Below, piece after piece: positions 1-6,521 of a stretch of DNA of 23,187 bases. A program made the translations under genes and the position numbers. This DNA is from an uncultured Anaerococcus sp. (GTDB taxonomy: Bacteria > Bacillota > Clostridia > Tissierellales > Peptoniphilaceae). The stretch's first letter is position 1. Every line of letters begins with the position of its first letter. Below the pieces are notes generated by a model. The model made no database searches and had not been told where the DNA came from. It saw only the letters and a program-made list of their open reading frames with translations. Location: positions 1-23,187 of the forward strand of contig NZ_CALGYW010000155.1 of assembly GCF_937934665.1 (NCBI RefSeq). Reading direction: 5' to 3'.

Positions 1-2
1 AA

Positions 3-74
3 GAAGAAGCAAGACTTGCCGAAGAAGCAAGAAAAAAAGAAGAAGCAAGACTTGCTGAAGAAGCTAAAAAACAA
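3..74 (+). repeat. Two tandem 36-bp repeats in the hydrolase linker
   Basis: Bases 3-38 and 39-74 are near-identical 36-bp units that keep the frame. Each encodes E-E-A-R-L-A-E-E-A followed by three mostly basic residues. They differ at only a few bases. The array may continue upstream of the window. It forms part of a charged helical linker before the NlpC/P60 domain. Confidence 0.8.
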
Positions 75-524
75 GAAGTTAAAGAAACTGTACAAGAGGT
101 AGAGACAGTTGTTGAAGAGCAAGCTATGGACTACCAAGCTCCAGTAAGCCAAGGAGCCCAAGGTGCAGTAAACTCAGCTAGCCAATTTGTAGGTTATTCC
201 TATGTTTGGGGAGCAAGTGATCCTAATGTTGGATTTGACTGCTCAGGTCTTACATCCTATGCCTATAGACAAGTAGGTGTAAACCTACCACACAGTTCAA
301 AAGCTCAATTTAATTGTGGCTATGCTGTAGATACCAATAACCTTAAACCAGGAGACCTAGTATTCTTCTCATTTAATGGTGGAGGAATAGACCACGTAGG
401 CATGATAACAGGATCAGATGGAAGCTTTATCCATGCATCAACACCCAATACAGGTGTTAGATACGATAATATCTTCAATGGTTCTTTCCAAACAGCCTAC
501 AGAGGTGCTAGAAGAATTTATTAA
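3..524 (+). CDS. Secreted NlpC/P60 peptidoglycan endopeptidase, 3' part only
   Basis: This is the C-terminal part of a gene that begins before the window; its frame is open from base 3 through the ATG at 126, so that ATG is internal. The visible part starts with an Ala/Glu/Lys/Arg-rich probable coiled-coil linker holding two 12-residue repeats, followed by an NlpC/P60 domain ending at the stop. The catalytic Cys lies in F-D-C-S-G-L (codon 240-242), the His in D-H-V-G-M (codon 393-395) and a third polar His in F-I-H-A-S (codon 432-434). Family knowledge: such enzymes are exported cysteine peptidases that cut D-Glu/diamino-acid bonds in peptidoglycan stems during cell separation or wall turnover. 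The missing N-terminus should carry a signal peptide and perhaps wall-binding domains, but that cannot be seen here. A terminator follows directly. Confidence 0.93.
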   Translation, partial: EEARLAEEARKKEEARLAEEAKKQEVKETVQEVETVVEEQAMDYQAPVSQGAQGAVNSASQFVGYSYVWGASDPNVGFDCSGLTSYAYRQVGVNLPHSSKAQFNCGYAVDTNNLKPGDLVFFSFNGGGIDHVGMITGSDGSFIHASTPNTGVRYDNIFNGSFQTAYRGARRIY

Positions 525-536
525 ACTAAAAAGATA

Positions 537-567
537 ATGCCCAGGGCAAAAGCTGTGGGCATTTTTT
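537..567 (+). terminator. Rho-independent terminator after the NlpC/P60 gene
   Basis: A 7-bp stem, ATGCCCA (537-543) with TGGGCAT (556-562), is followed by a run of six T (562-567). It lies 12 bp after the hydrolase stop and just before the folD-like start, so it separates the two transcription units. Confidence 0.85.
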
Positions 568-579
568 ATTAGGTAAATC

Positions 580-1365
580 ATGGAAATACTAAGTACACAA
601 AATTTAAAAAAGGAAATATTAGAAAGATTAAAAGCAAGCAAGTTTGAAAATAAAATCCTACTTTTAAGCAAAAATCCGAGCGATGAGGTAAACCACTACA
701 AAGAAGTAATCATGAAAAGATGTAGAGACTTCGGGATAGCTTATATCGATAAGGTTTTTACTAATGAAAGCGTAGAAGAAATACTTGACTTTATAAATAG
801 CTTTGATGGAAATGACGGTTTCATAATCTTATCTCCCTTTGGTAATGGAGAAGATTTAAGCTTGTTAAAAGAAGAAATAAAACTTAAAGATCTAGACTCT
901 TTTACTTATAGAAATCTAGGTAAGATTCTTGATGGTAATAAAAATGCTCTTCCTGCAACAGCTAGAGCAGTAGCGAGTTTTATGGAAAGTATTGATATAG
1001 ATTTTTGGGGAAAAAGAATAGTTATAGCAAATAATACAAATATTATCGGTAGACCCCTTGCCATGTATCTTCAAGCTAAAAGAGCAACTGTTACAGTAAT
1101 AAATAGCCTAACAAAAAACCCTAAAGACCTCATAAGAAGTTCAGACATATTTATATCGGCCATAGGTAAGGCTAATTTTTATGATAAAACCTACTTCAAA
1201 GATGGTCAACTTTTAATAGATGTGGGAACTTCTTACATAAATGGTAAGATAGTAGGAGATATAGATTATAAGTCAATCTCAGATATTAATTTAAAATACC
1301 TAGGAAGTAAAAATGGGATTGGATTAGTTACAACAATAACTTTAGTGGAAGGACTCATAAATTAA
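580..1365 (+). CDS. folD: Divergent FolD-family protein (methylene-THF dehydrogenase/cyclohydrolase-like)
   Basis: A 261-aa protein, slightly short for FolD (about 280-300 aa), with the FolD layout: N-terminal catalytic-type domain, then a Rossmann-like domain with N-I-I-G-R-P-L-A (about 160), I-D-V-G-T and K-I-V-G-D. Family members oxidise 5,10-methylene-THF to methenyl-THF and hydrolyse it to 10-formyl-THF. Here key motifs are altered. Aligned on K46-x-C48-x3-G52, Tyr40 matches the conserved Tyr, but Ile44 sits at the essential Lys of Y-V-x-x-K. Q-L-P-L-P reads L-S-P-F-G (84-88), P-C-T-P reads P-A-T-A (125-128), and the C-terminal P-V-P-G-G-V-G-P motif is replaced by G-S-K-N-G-I-G-L. The D-x-D pair (104-106) is kept. 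It may be a FolD paralogue with reduced or changed activity, so the symbol is by family only. A weak SD (AGGT) precedes the ATG; the stop overlaps the next start by 1 nt. Confidence 0.8.
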   Translation: MEILSTQNLKKEILERLKASKFENKILLLSKNPSDEVNHYKEVIMKRCRDFGIAYIDKVFTNESVEEILDFINSFDGNDGFIILSPFGNGEDLSLLKEEIKLKDLDSFTYRNLGKILDGNKNALPATARAVASFMESIDIDFWGKRIVIANNTNIIGRPLAMYLQAKRATVTVINSLTKNPKDLIRSSDIFISAIGKANFYDKTYFKDGQLLIDVGTSYINGKIVGDIDYKSISDINLKYLGSKNGIGLVTTITLVEGLIN

Positions 1366-2357
1366 TGCCAATAGTAAATAATGAACAAGATTTGAAAAGA
1401 TATAACGACTTTGTTAGAAATTCTCAATATGCTAGACCCATGCAAGATACAAATTGGTCTAAGATTAAAAGCAATTGGACCCATGATTATGTTTATGTAG
1501 AAGAAAATAAACAAATAATTGCAGCTATGTCTGTAATAGGGATTAAAAATACCAATGGTAAACACTTCTTATACGCTCCTAGAGGCCCTGTGTGCGACTT
1601 TAAAGACACCAAGCTAGTAGAAGCGTTAATTAAAGAAGCCGAGCCTCTTAAGGACAAATATGACGCTTTTTTACTTAGGATGGATCCAGAATTAAACTTT
1701 GATGAGAAGTTAGTTTATGACTATAGAAAACTTGGCTATGACTTTAGGTCAGTAGGAATAGATACACATTCCTTTACCCAACCAAGGTATAACATGATAA
1801 TAGATCTATCAAGTCATGATGAAGATAGTATATTTGAAAGTTTTTCATCCAAGGGTAGGTATAATGTAAGAAAATCAATAAGGGCTGGAATAAAAACAGT
1901 AAATAAAACTGATGAAGAAAGCTTAGATATTTTCTATGACCTAACAAAGATCATGGCAGAAAGACAAGGTATAGGTCATAGGCCAAAAGAATATTATGAA
2001 AGATTAATAAAGTACCTGGGTGGAGAAATTTTTGTATCATATTTTGAAGATATTCCCTTATCAGCATCTCTTTTAATTCCTTATGGCAAGAAAGTTTATT
2101 ATCTTTATGCAGCTAGTTCAAATGAGAAAAGAAATAAAATGCCAAATTATAATATGATTTGGGAAGAGATAAAGTGGACAATAGCAAATGGTTATGACTA
2201 CTTAGATTTAGGTGGTACCTTCAGCCTTGATTCAAAAGACGGCTTATATAGGTTTAAACAAGCATTTTGCTATCCAGATAAGTACTCAAACTTTATTGGC
2301 GAGTTAGATGTAGTCTATGATAGAGAAAAATATGAAGAGTTTTTAATAACTAAGTAA
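1365..2357 (+). CDS. FemAB-family peptidoglycan interpeptide-bridge aminoacyltransferase (FemX-like)
   Basis: A 330-aa protein with the FemAB (GNAT-like) pattern: a first acyltransferase-like half with Y-A-P-R-G-P-V (about 70), a linker motif K-G-R-Y-N-V-R-K-S (about 163-171), and a second half ending in Y-D-Y-L-D-L-G-G-T-F (about 277-286) and G-L-Y-R-F-K. Family knowledge: these cytoplasmic enzymes use aminoacyl-tRNA to add amino acids to the lipid II stem peptide, building the cross-bridge. Which amino acid is added cannot be read from the sequence. The ATG shares its A with the last base of the folD-like stop, and GGAAGGA lies about 12 nt upstream, so the two genes are translationally coupled. 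The convergent hairpin at 2371-2446 follows. Confidence 0.88.
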   Translation: MPIVNNEQDLKRYNDFVRNSQYARPMQDTNWSKIKSNWTHDYVYVEENKQIIAAMSVIGIKNTNGKHFLYAPRGPVCDFKDTKLVEALIKEAEPLKDKYDAFLLRMDPELNFDEKLVYDYRKLGYDFRSVGIDTHSFTQPRYNMIIDLSSHDEDSIFESFSSKGRYNVRKSIRAGIKTVNKTDEESLDIFYDLTKIMAERQGIGHRPKEYYERLIKYLGGEIFVSYFEDIPLSASLLIPYGKKVYYLYAASSNEKRNKMPNYNMIWEEIKWTIANGYDYLDLGGTFSLDSKDGLYRFKQAFCYPDKYSNFIGELDVVYDREKYEEFLITK

Positions 2358-2370
2358 GATTTACAGAATT

Positions 2371-2446
2371 AAAAAGGGGCTGTTGCAGAATGAATAGATC
2401 GTTCTTAGTAGAACGATTGTTATTCATAATTTGCAACAGCCCTCTT
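2371..2446. repeat. Long imperfect palindrome between convergent genes; bidirectional terminator or MITE-like element
   Basis: About 75 bp folds into one long hairpin. The outer arms share GGGCTGTTGCA with TGCAACAGCCC, the middle arms ATGAATA with TATTCAT, and the inner arms are a perfect 8-bp pair, ATCGTTCT (2398-2405) and AGAACGAT (2410-2417), around a 4-nt loop. On the - strand it ends in GCCCC then five T; on the + strand a T-rich stretch follows. It sits between the femX-like and tpx stops and probably terminates both. The GGGGCTGTTGCA end resembles, from memory, insertion-sequence termini. There is no transposase ORF and I see no clear target-site duplication. Confidence 0.75.
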
Positions 2447-2448
2447 TC

Positions 2449-2961
2449 TTATTTATCTAATTCTTTGGCAATTCTAATTGCCTCTTCATATTCTGGGAGA
2501 TCAGTATTTTGCTCTAGATATTGGACGTATTTAATAGTATTATCCTTATCTATGACAAAAACTGAACGGTTTAGAAGTTTAAGCTCTTCAATCAAAGTAC
2601 CATATTTATTAGAGAAATCTCTTTGATTATAGTCTGATACGAATTTGATCTTATCAGTTTTTTTAACATTTTTAAATCTTTGTTGGGCAAAAGGTAGGTC
2701 GTTAGATACAGTAACAACAATTACATTTTCTGAGAAAAACTCATTTGCCTTTTGAAACATCTTAGTTTGAAGCTCACAAACATCTGTATCTAAGGAAGGT
2801 ACAACAGATAAAATTTTTATCTTTTCTCCTTCTTCCTCATAAAAACTATATGGGGTTAGATCCATTTTATCGGCCTTAAAGTCTGGTGCCTTATCGCCAA
2901 CTTTTAGCTTTTCTCCTAGGACCGTTATATCAACTGTTCCGAATTTTCCTTTTCTTGGCAT
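2449..2961 (-). CDS. tpx: Thiol peroxidase (Tpx-type atypical 2-Cys peroxiredoxin), single-cysteine variant
   Basis: A 170-aa protein of normal length for Tpx, reducing H2O2 and alkyl hydroperoxides in the cytoplasm. The peroxidatic Cys62 lies in the Tpx-type P-S-L-D-T-D-V-C, and N-D-L-P-F-A-Q-Q-R-F (87-96) matches the second Tpx signature. In typical Tpx the next residue is the resolving Cys (R-F-C); here it is Lys97, and Cys62 is the only Cys in the protein. The enzyme would therefore need an external thiol to resolve its sulfenic acid, i.e. act as a 1-Cys peroxiredoxin (inference). It is the only - strand gene here, with AGGAG before its ATG and its own promoter at 3014-3042. Its 3' end abuts the shared hairpin. 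Confidence 0.92.
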   Translation of the reverse strand: MPRKGKFGTVDITVLGEKLKVGDKAPDFKADKMDLTPYSFYEEEGEKIKILSVVPSLDTDVCELQTKMFQKANEFFSENVIVVTVSNDLPFAQQRFKNVKKTDKIKFVSDYNQRDFSNKYGTLIEELKLLNRSVFVIDKDNTIKYVQYLEQNTDLPEYEEAIRIAKELDK

Positions 2962-3013
2962 ATATACTCCTTTATATTTTTCAAAACAATTATTATTTCC
3001 GACTCTTATCTCT

Positions 3014-3042
3014 ATTCTATATCAAAGTTTTATTTTAATCAA
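3014..3042 (-). promoter_or_regulatory. Sigma-A-type promoter for tpx
   Basis: On the - strand, TTGATT (3037-3042) and TAGAAT (3014-3019) are separated by exactly 17 bp. This gives a leader of about 45 nt before the tpx ATG. Confidence 0.65.
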
Positions 3043-3076
3043 TTAAAATATAAAAAAATAATTAGCCTATAAGTTA

Positions 3077-3105
3077 TTGTAAATAAGGCAAAGATGGGGT
3101 ATAAT
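3077..3105 (+). promoter_or_regulatory. Sigma-A-type promoter for rplY/ctc
   Basis: TTGTAA (3077-3082), a 17-bp spacer and a perfect TATAAT (3100-3105). It diverges from the tpx promoter within the same 173-bp gap, with about 35 bp between the two -35 boxes. Confidence 0.75.
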
Positions 3106-3134
3106 TAGCAAGTATGAATAAATAAGGAGGCAAA

Positions 3135-3779
3135 ATGGCTAAAATAGTTTTACAAGCAGACAAAAGAGAAGCTACTGGAAAAAACCAAGTTAAAAAACTT
3201 AGAAATAATGAATTAATTCCAGGAGTTATCTATGCTAAAAATCAAGAAAATGTAAATGTTCAATTTACAGCTAGAGATTTCGAAAAAGTACTTAGACAAG
3301 CTGGAACATCTACAATTATTTCATTAGATATCAACGGTGAAGGCAAGGAAGTTCTTATCAAGGATTTTGACAGCCACCCATACAAAAACCAATTCTTACA
3401 TGTTGATTTCCAAGCAATCGATCAAAACGAAACAATCAGAGTTACTGTTCCAGTTGTCCTAGTTAATAGAGACGATATGAACGAACAAGAAGGTGTACTT
3501 GTACAAAACCTTGAAACTGTAGAAGTAGAATGTCTACCAAGATACATCCCACAAACAGCAGATGTTGATGTTAAGGAAATGGAAATTGGTGACAACATGA
3601 CAATTGCTGATCTAGATATCTTCGCTAATGATGACATCACAATTCTTGAAGAAGATGATGAAGTAGTATGCTCACTACAAGAAGTTTCTGAAGAAGAAAT
3701 AATTGATGAGGATGCTGAAGCAGCAGAAGTACCAACAGTTGATGAAACAGAAGAAACTGAAGAAGAAGACGCTGAATAA
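3135..3779 (+). CDS. rplY: 50S ribosomal protein L25 / general stress protein Ctc
   Basis: A 214-aa protein of the long L25/TL5/Ctc class, which binds 5S rRNA in the central protuberance of the large subunit. The N-terminal 5S-binding domain (about 1-92) has the family pattern R-x-x-x-G-K-N-x-V-K-K-L-R and I-P-G-V-I-Y. A C-terminal beta-rich TL5-type domain (about 93-185) contains the H-V-D-F-Q and D-V-K-E-M-E-I-G-D segments. An Asp/Glu-rich tail (about 186-214) ends the protein. A strong SD (AAGGAGG) is placed correctly before the ATG. It has its own promoter and terminator, so it is likely monocistronic. In Bacillus the homologue is a sigma-B stress gene, but the promoter here looks housekeeping. 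Confidence 0.94.
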   Translation: MAKIVLQADKREATGKNQVKKLRNNELIPGVIYAKNQENVNVQFTARDFEKVLRQAGTSTIISLDINGEGKEVLIKDFDSHPYKNQFLHVDFQAIDQNETIRVTVPVVLVNRDDMNEQEGVLVQNLETVEVECLPRYIPQTADVDVKEMEIGDNMTIADLDIFANDDITILEEDDEVVCSLQEVSEEEIIDEDAEAAEVPTVDETEETEEEDAE

Positions 3780-3784
3780 TATTT

Positions 3785-3822
3785 AAAACCATTGGTCTTA
3801 GAAGAAAGACAATGGTTTTTTT
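3785..3822 (+). terminator. Rho-independent terminator after rplY
   Basis: AAAACCATTG pairs with CAATGGTTTT, the stem continues through TCTT/AAGA with one bulged G, and a T run (3816-3822) follows. It closes the rplY unit just before the tmk promoter. Confidence 0.88.
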
Positions 3823-3841
3823 ATTGCCTAAAATTATTAGC

Positions 3842-3871
3842 TAGACTTAAATAAGAACTTTATAGTATAAT
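3842..3871 (+). promoter_or_regulatory. Promoter placed for a leaderless tmk mRNA
   Basis: TAGACT (3842-3847), an 18-bp spacer and a perfect TATAAT (3866-3871). Only six bases separate the -10 box from the tmk ATG at 3878, so the predicted transcription start falls on or next to the start codon. No SD lies between them. Confidence 0.6.
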
Positions 3872-3877
3872 GAATAT

Positions 3878-4501
3878 ATGAATGGAAAATTTATAGTGTT
3901 TGAAGGACCAGATGGGTCCGGTAAGACAACAATAATAAAAAAGGTAAAAGAGTTACTAGAAAATAAAAACTACGCTATATCCTACTATAGGGAGCCAGGT
4001 GGGACAGAGATATCTGAAAAGATAAGGTCTATTATAATAGATAATGAAAATCACATGATGGACGCAAAAACAGAAGCACTCTTATTTGCTTCTTCAAGAG
4101 CTCAACTTGTGGCAGAAAAAATTATACCAGATCTTAAGGAAGGTAAGATTGTTATTTGTGATAGATTTGTAATGTCATCGCTTCTTTACCAAGGTCTTGG
4201 AAGAAAACTTGGTATGGATAAGATAAAGACTATAAATGACTTTGCTATAGGAGATCTTAAGCCTGACTTAACTTTATTTTTTAACATAGATTATAAGACA
4301 GCCTTAGAGAGAAAAAGATCTAATTTTTCACCAGACAGGCTAGAGAATGAAGATTTTTCTTTCCATAAGAAAATTTTTGATGGCTACCTAGAGATGGCAG
4401 ACCTATATAAAGATGAGATTAAAAAGGTTGATGCGAGAAAGTCTATAGATGATTTAACAGAGGAAGTAATTAATATTATATATCAATTATTGGAGGATTA
4501 G
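3878..4501 (+). CDS. tmk: Thymidylate kinase
   Basis: A 207-aa dTMP kinase that phosphorylates dTMP to dTDP for DNA synthesis, of normal bacterial length. Visible motifs: P-loop G-P-D-G-S-G-K-T-T (10-18), the dTMP-binding R-E-P-G-G-T, the D-R-F / S-S-L-L-Y-Q-G motif (about 91-104) and a LID-like segment with S-P-D-R-L-E. The start M-N-G-K-F-I-V-F-E-G is where the family normally begins, so the ATG is sound although no SD precedes it. It is the first gene of tmk-darA-holB-ricT, an order well known in Firmicutes. Its stop lies 1 nt before the darA ATG, and the darA SD (GGAGG) is inside the end of tmk. Confidence 0.97.
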   Translation: MNGKFIVFEGPDGSGKTTIIKKVKELLENKNYAISYYREPGGTEISEKIRSIIIDNENHMMDAKTEALLFASSRAQLVAEKIIPDLKEGKIVICDRFVMSSLLYQGLGRKLGMDKIKTINDFAIGDLKPDLTLFFNIDYKTALERKRSNFSPDRLENEDFSFHKKIFDGYLEMADLYKDEIKKVDARKSIDDLTEEVINIIYQLLED

Positions 4502-4502
4502 G

Positions 4503-4832
4503 ATGAAATTATTAGTTGGTATAGTACAAGATGCAGATGTTAATTTTTTAATCGATGCTCTCACAGAAGAAGGATACAGGATAACAAAACTATCTACAAC
4601 AGGTGGTTTTCTTAAAAAAGGCAACACTACTCTCTTAATAGGTGTAGAAGAAGAAAAACTAGATGAAGCTTTAGCCTTAATTGAGAAAAATTGTAGGAAA
4701 AGAAATACAACAACAACAATTATAAATCCAACAGGAGAAAGTTCTTTAATAAGCTCAACAGTACCTATAGAAATAAGTGTGGGTGGAGCTACTATATTTA
4801 TAATTGATGTTGAAAAATATATCCAGCTATGA
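4503..4832 (+). CDS. darA: Cyclic-di-AMP receptor DarA/PstA (PII-like, YaaQ family)
   Basis: A 109-aa PII-like protein of normal length for the DarA/PstA (YaaQ) family, which forms homotrimers binding c-di-AMP. Family signatures are the early K-L-L-V-G-I-V-Q-D segment, the loop K-L-S-T-T-G-G-F-L-K-K-G-N-T-T-L-L-I-G-V (about 29-48) and V-G-G-A-T-I-F at the end. The downstream target is unknown even in model species. The start is preceded by GGAGG. The stop overlaps the holB start in an ATGA. Placement between dTMP kinase and delta-prime is conserved in Bacillus and relatives, though Bacillus also has yaaR here, which is absent. Confidence 0.95.
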   Translation: MKLLVGIVQDADVNFLIDALTEEGYRITKLSTTGGFLKKGNTTLLIGVEEEKLDEALALIEKNCRKRNTTTTIINPTGESSLISSTVPIEISVGGATIFIIDVEKYIQL

Positions 4833-5617
4833 GTCTTTTAGACAGACAGCTGAAAAATAATAGCCTATCTAATGCTTATATAATTGAAGGGGAAGACTTA
4901 GCTTACAATCTCAAATATGCTAGGGAATTTTCTAAAAAAGTTTTTGCTTCATTTGATATAAATACAAACTTGGAAACCAACCCAGATATAGAAATAATTG
5001 ATAAGGAAATAATAGATATAACTACTATTAGAAACCTCATCAAAGACATGGTAATAAGGCCGGTAAATAATAAAATAAAAATTTATCTTATTCACAATGC
5101 TCAAAATTTGAGGATAGAAGCTGCCAACGCCATGTTAAAAAGCCTTGAAGAACTAAAAGCTTATAGTTTAATAATTTTTACTGTTGATAATGTTGGAAAA
5201 ATGCTACCGACTATAAGGTCAAGGTGTCAAATTATATCTCTAAATACAAAAAATAGTGACCTTGATATAGATATGGATAGATTATCAGAAGTATTTTCTA
5301 AAGTTTTATCTGGTGACCTATCAGCCTATTATAAGGAAAAAGATTATTTTTTGTCATTTAAAGATGATAAAAAGACTTTAATGGAGGGCTTGATAAAGAT
5401 TTTATCAGATCTCATTAGTAATAAATACCTAGGGGAGAGTGGTCTATTAAGCTATGATTATAATATAGAGACCTTAACTAGGTTAAACTTAGCGAGTGTA
5501 GAAAGACTTTTGGATAAATTTGAAAAAATTAATATGTCCTTTAGGAATAATATTAATTTTGAGTTGAGCGTAGAAAATATTTTTTTAAATATATATAGAG
5601 AAGGCAGGCAAGGTTAA
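4829..5617 (+). CDS. holB: DNA polymerase III delta-prime subunit
   Basis: A 262-aa AAA+-fold clamp-loader subunit, somewhat short for delta-prime (often 300 aa or more). It shows N-A-M-L-K-S-L-E-E (about 92-100), matching N-A-L-L-K-x-L-E-E, and L-P-T-I-R-S-R-C-Q (about 126-134), the conserved SRC segment. No Walker A P-loop is visible, which fits delta-prime, the non-ATPase member of the gamma complex. The C-terminal half is poorly conserved. No SD precedes the ATG, but the ATGA overlap with darA implies translational coupling. The stop shares its last A with the ricT ATG. Confidence 0.9.
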   Translation: MSLLDRQLKNNSLSNAYIIEGEDLAYNLKYAREFSKKVFASFDINTNLETNPDIEIIDKEIIDITTIRNLIKDMVIRPVNNKIKIYLIHNAQNLRIEAANAMLKSLEELKAYSLIIFTVDNVGKMLPTIRSRCQIISLNTKNSDLDIDMDRLSEVFSKVLSGDLSAYYKEKDYFLSFKDDKKTLMEGLIKILSDLISNKYLGESGLLSYDYNIETLTRLNLASVERLLDKFEKINMSFRNNINFELSVENIFLNIYREGRQG

Positions 5618-6426
5618 TGAATGTTGTTGGAATAAGATTTAAAGAAGCGGGAAAAATTTATTATTTTGCCGCAAATAATCTGATTTTAAATTTTAAGGAT
5701 AGGGTAATAGTTGAAAGTTCTAATGGATTGGAATTTGCAGAAGTGGCCCTGGCTAATATTGATATAGAGGAGAAAAAGTTTGATAAGCCACTTTCACCAG
5801 TTCTAAGAAAAGCAAACCAAAGAGACTTAGAAATACATAAACAAAATATAGAAGACGCCAAGCAAGCTATCAGCATAGCCCAAGAGAAGGCTGATTATCA
5901 TAAACTAAAGATGAAAATTGTAGATAGTGAGTTTAGCTTTGATAGGACAAAGATTACCTTCTATTTTACAGCAGATAAGAGGGTTGACTTTAGACTGCTT
6001 GTAAAAGATTTAGCAGCTATCTTTAAAAATAGGATTGAATTAAGACAAATTGGTGTAAGAGACCATGCAAAACTAAAAAGTTTTCATGGCACTTGTGGAC
6101 AAAAATCTTGTTGTTCTGTGTTTATGACAGATTTTTCTCCCTTATCGATAAAAATGGCCAAAGATCAAGGGATTACCCTAGATCCAGCAAAAATATCTGG
6201 CATATGTGGTAGACTTATGTGCTGTCTATCTTTCGAAGAAGAAAATTATATTAGGGCTAAAAAATATATGCCTAAACCAGGAAGTAAGGTTGAAACAGAA
6301 GATGGATTTGGAGTAGTCCTTACAAATGACTTTGTAAAAGAACTTTGTAAGGTGAGGGTAAGGACAGATGATGATGAAGAAATAGAGGACTACTATAAAG
6401 CGGCAGACCTTATAAAAAGCAAGTGA
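5617..6426 (+). CDS. ricT: PSP1-domain protein RicT (YaaT)
   Basis: A 269-aa PSP1-family protein. Two cysteine clusters stand out: G-T-C-G-Q-K-S-C-C (Cys160, 165, 166) and G-I-C-G-R-L-M-C-C (Cys197, 202, 203), the family signature. In Bacillus the homologue YaaT/RicT joins RicA and RicF in an Fe-S complex that works with RNase Y in mRNA processing and affects sporulation, competence and biofilm. ricA and ricF are not in this window. AAGG precedes the ATG, which overlaps the holB stop. It is the last gene of the tmk operon; no T-tract terminator follows, and the stop codon is the first half-site of a Fur-like palindrome. Confidence 0.94.
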   Translation: MNVVGIRFKEAGKIYYFAANNLILNFKDRVIVESSNGLEFAEVALANIDIEEKKFDKPLSPVLRKANQRDLEIHKQNIEDAKQAISIAQEKADYHKLKMKIVDSEFSFDRTKITFYFTADKRVDFRLLVKDLAAIFKNRIELRQIGVRDHAKLKSFHGTCGQKSCCSVFMTDFSPLSIKMAKDQGITLDPAKISGICGRLMCCLSFEEENYIRAKKYMPKPGSKVETEDGFGVVLTNDFVKELCKVRVRTDDDEEIEDYYKAADLIKSK

Positions 6427-6438
6427 TAATTGTTATCA
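6424..6438. promoter_or_regulatory. Fur-box-like palindrome at the ricT stop
   Basis: TGATAATTGTTATCA matches the 7-1-7 Fur consensus TGATAAT-N-ATTATCA at 13 of the 14 specified bases. It starts at the ricT stop TGA and lies 54 bp before the -35 of the ferredoxin promoter. A TGG-TATAAA extended -10-like box at 6471-6479 lies between them. The binding role is inferred from the consensus only. Confidence 0.4.
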
Positions 6439-6492
6439 ATTTGCATAAATAATCATAATTAACTATCTTATGGTATAAAACTCTAGAAATAT

Positions 6493-6521
6493 TTGACAAG
6501 GTTTGTATATAGTTGTATACT
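6493..6521 (+). promoter_or_regulatory. Strong sigma-A-type promoter for the ferredoxin gene
   Basis: A perfect TTGACA (6493-6498), a 17-bp spacer and TATACT (6516-6521). It is the best-matching promoter in the window and fits a highly expressed ferredoxin. GTATA (6505-6509) and TATAC (6516-6520) form a small dyad over the spacer and -10 that could be an operator. Confidence 0.85.

Noticed and set aside
126..524. A separate 132-aa NlpC/P60 gene starting at ATG 126
   Set aside because: The frame stays open and protein-like upstream to base 3, with a repeat linker and no SD before 126, so this is the end of a longer gene.
2390..2626. A + strand ORF of 78 codons over the palindrome and the tpx 3' end
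   Set aside because: It is antisense to tpx and begins inside the hairpin; no SD and no recognisable protein.
3878..6426. The tmk-darA-holB-ricT cluster as a new c-di-AMP-linked system
   Set aside because: This order is long known in Firmicutes (tmk-yaaQ-holB-yaaT), so the linkage is conserved rather than new.
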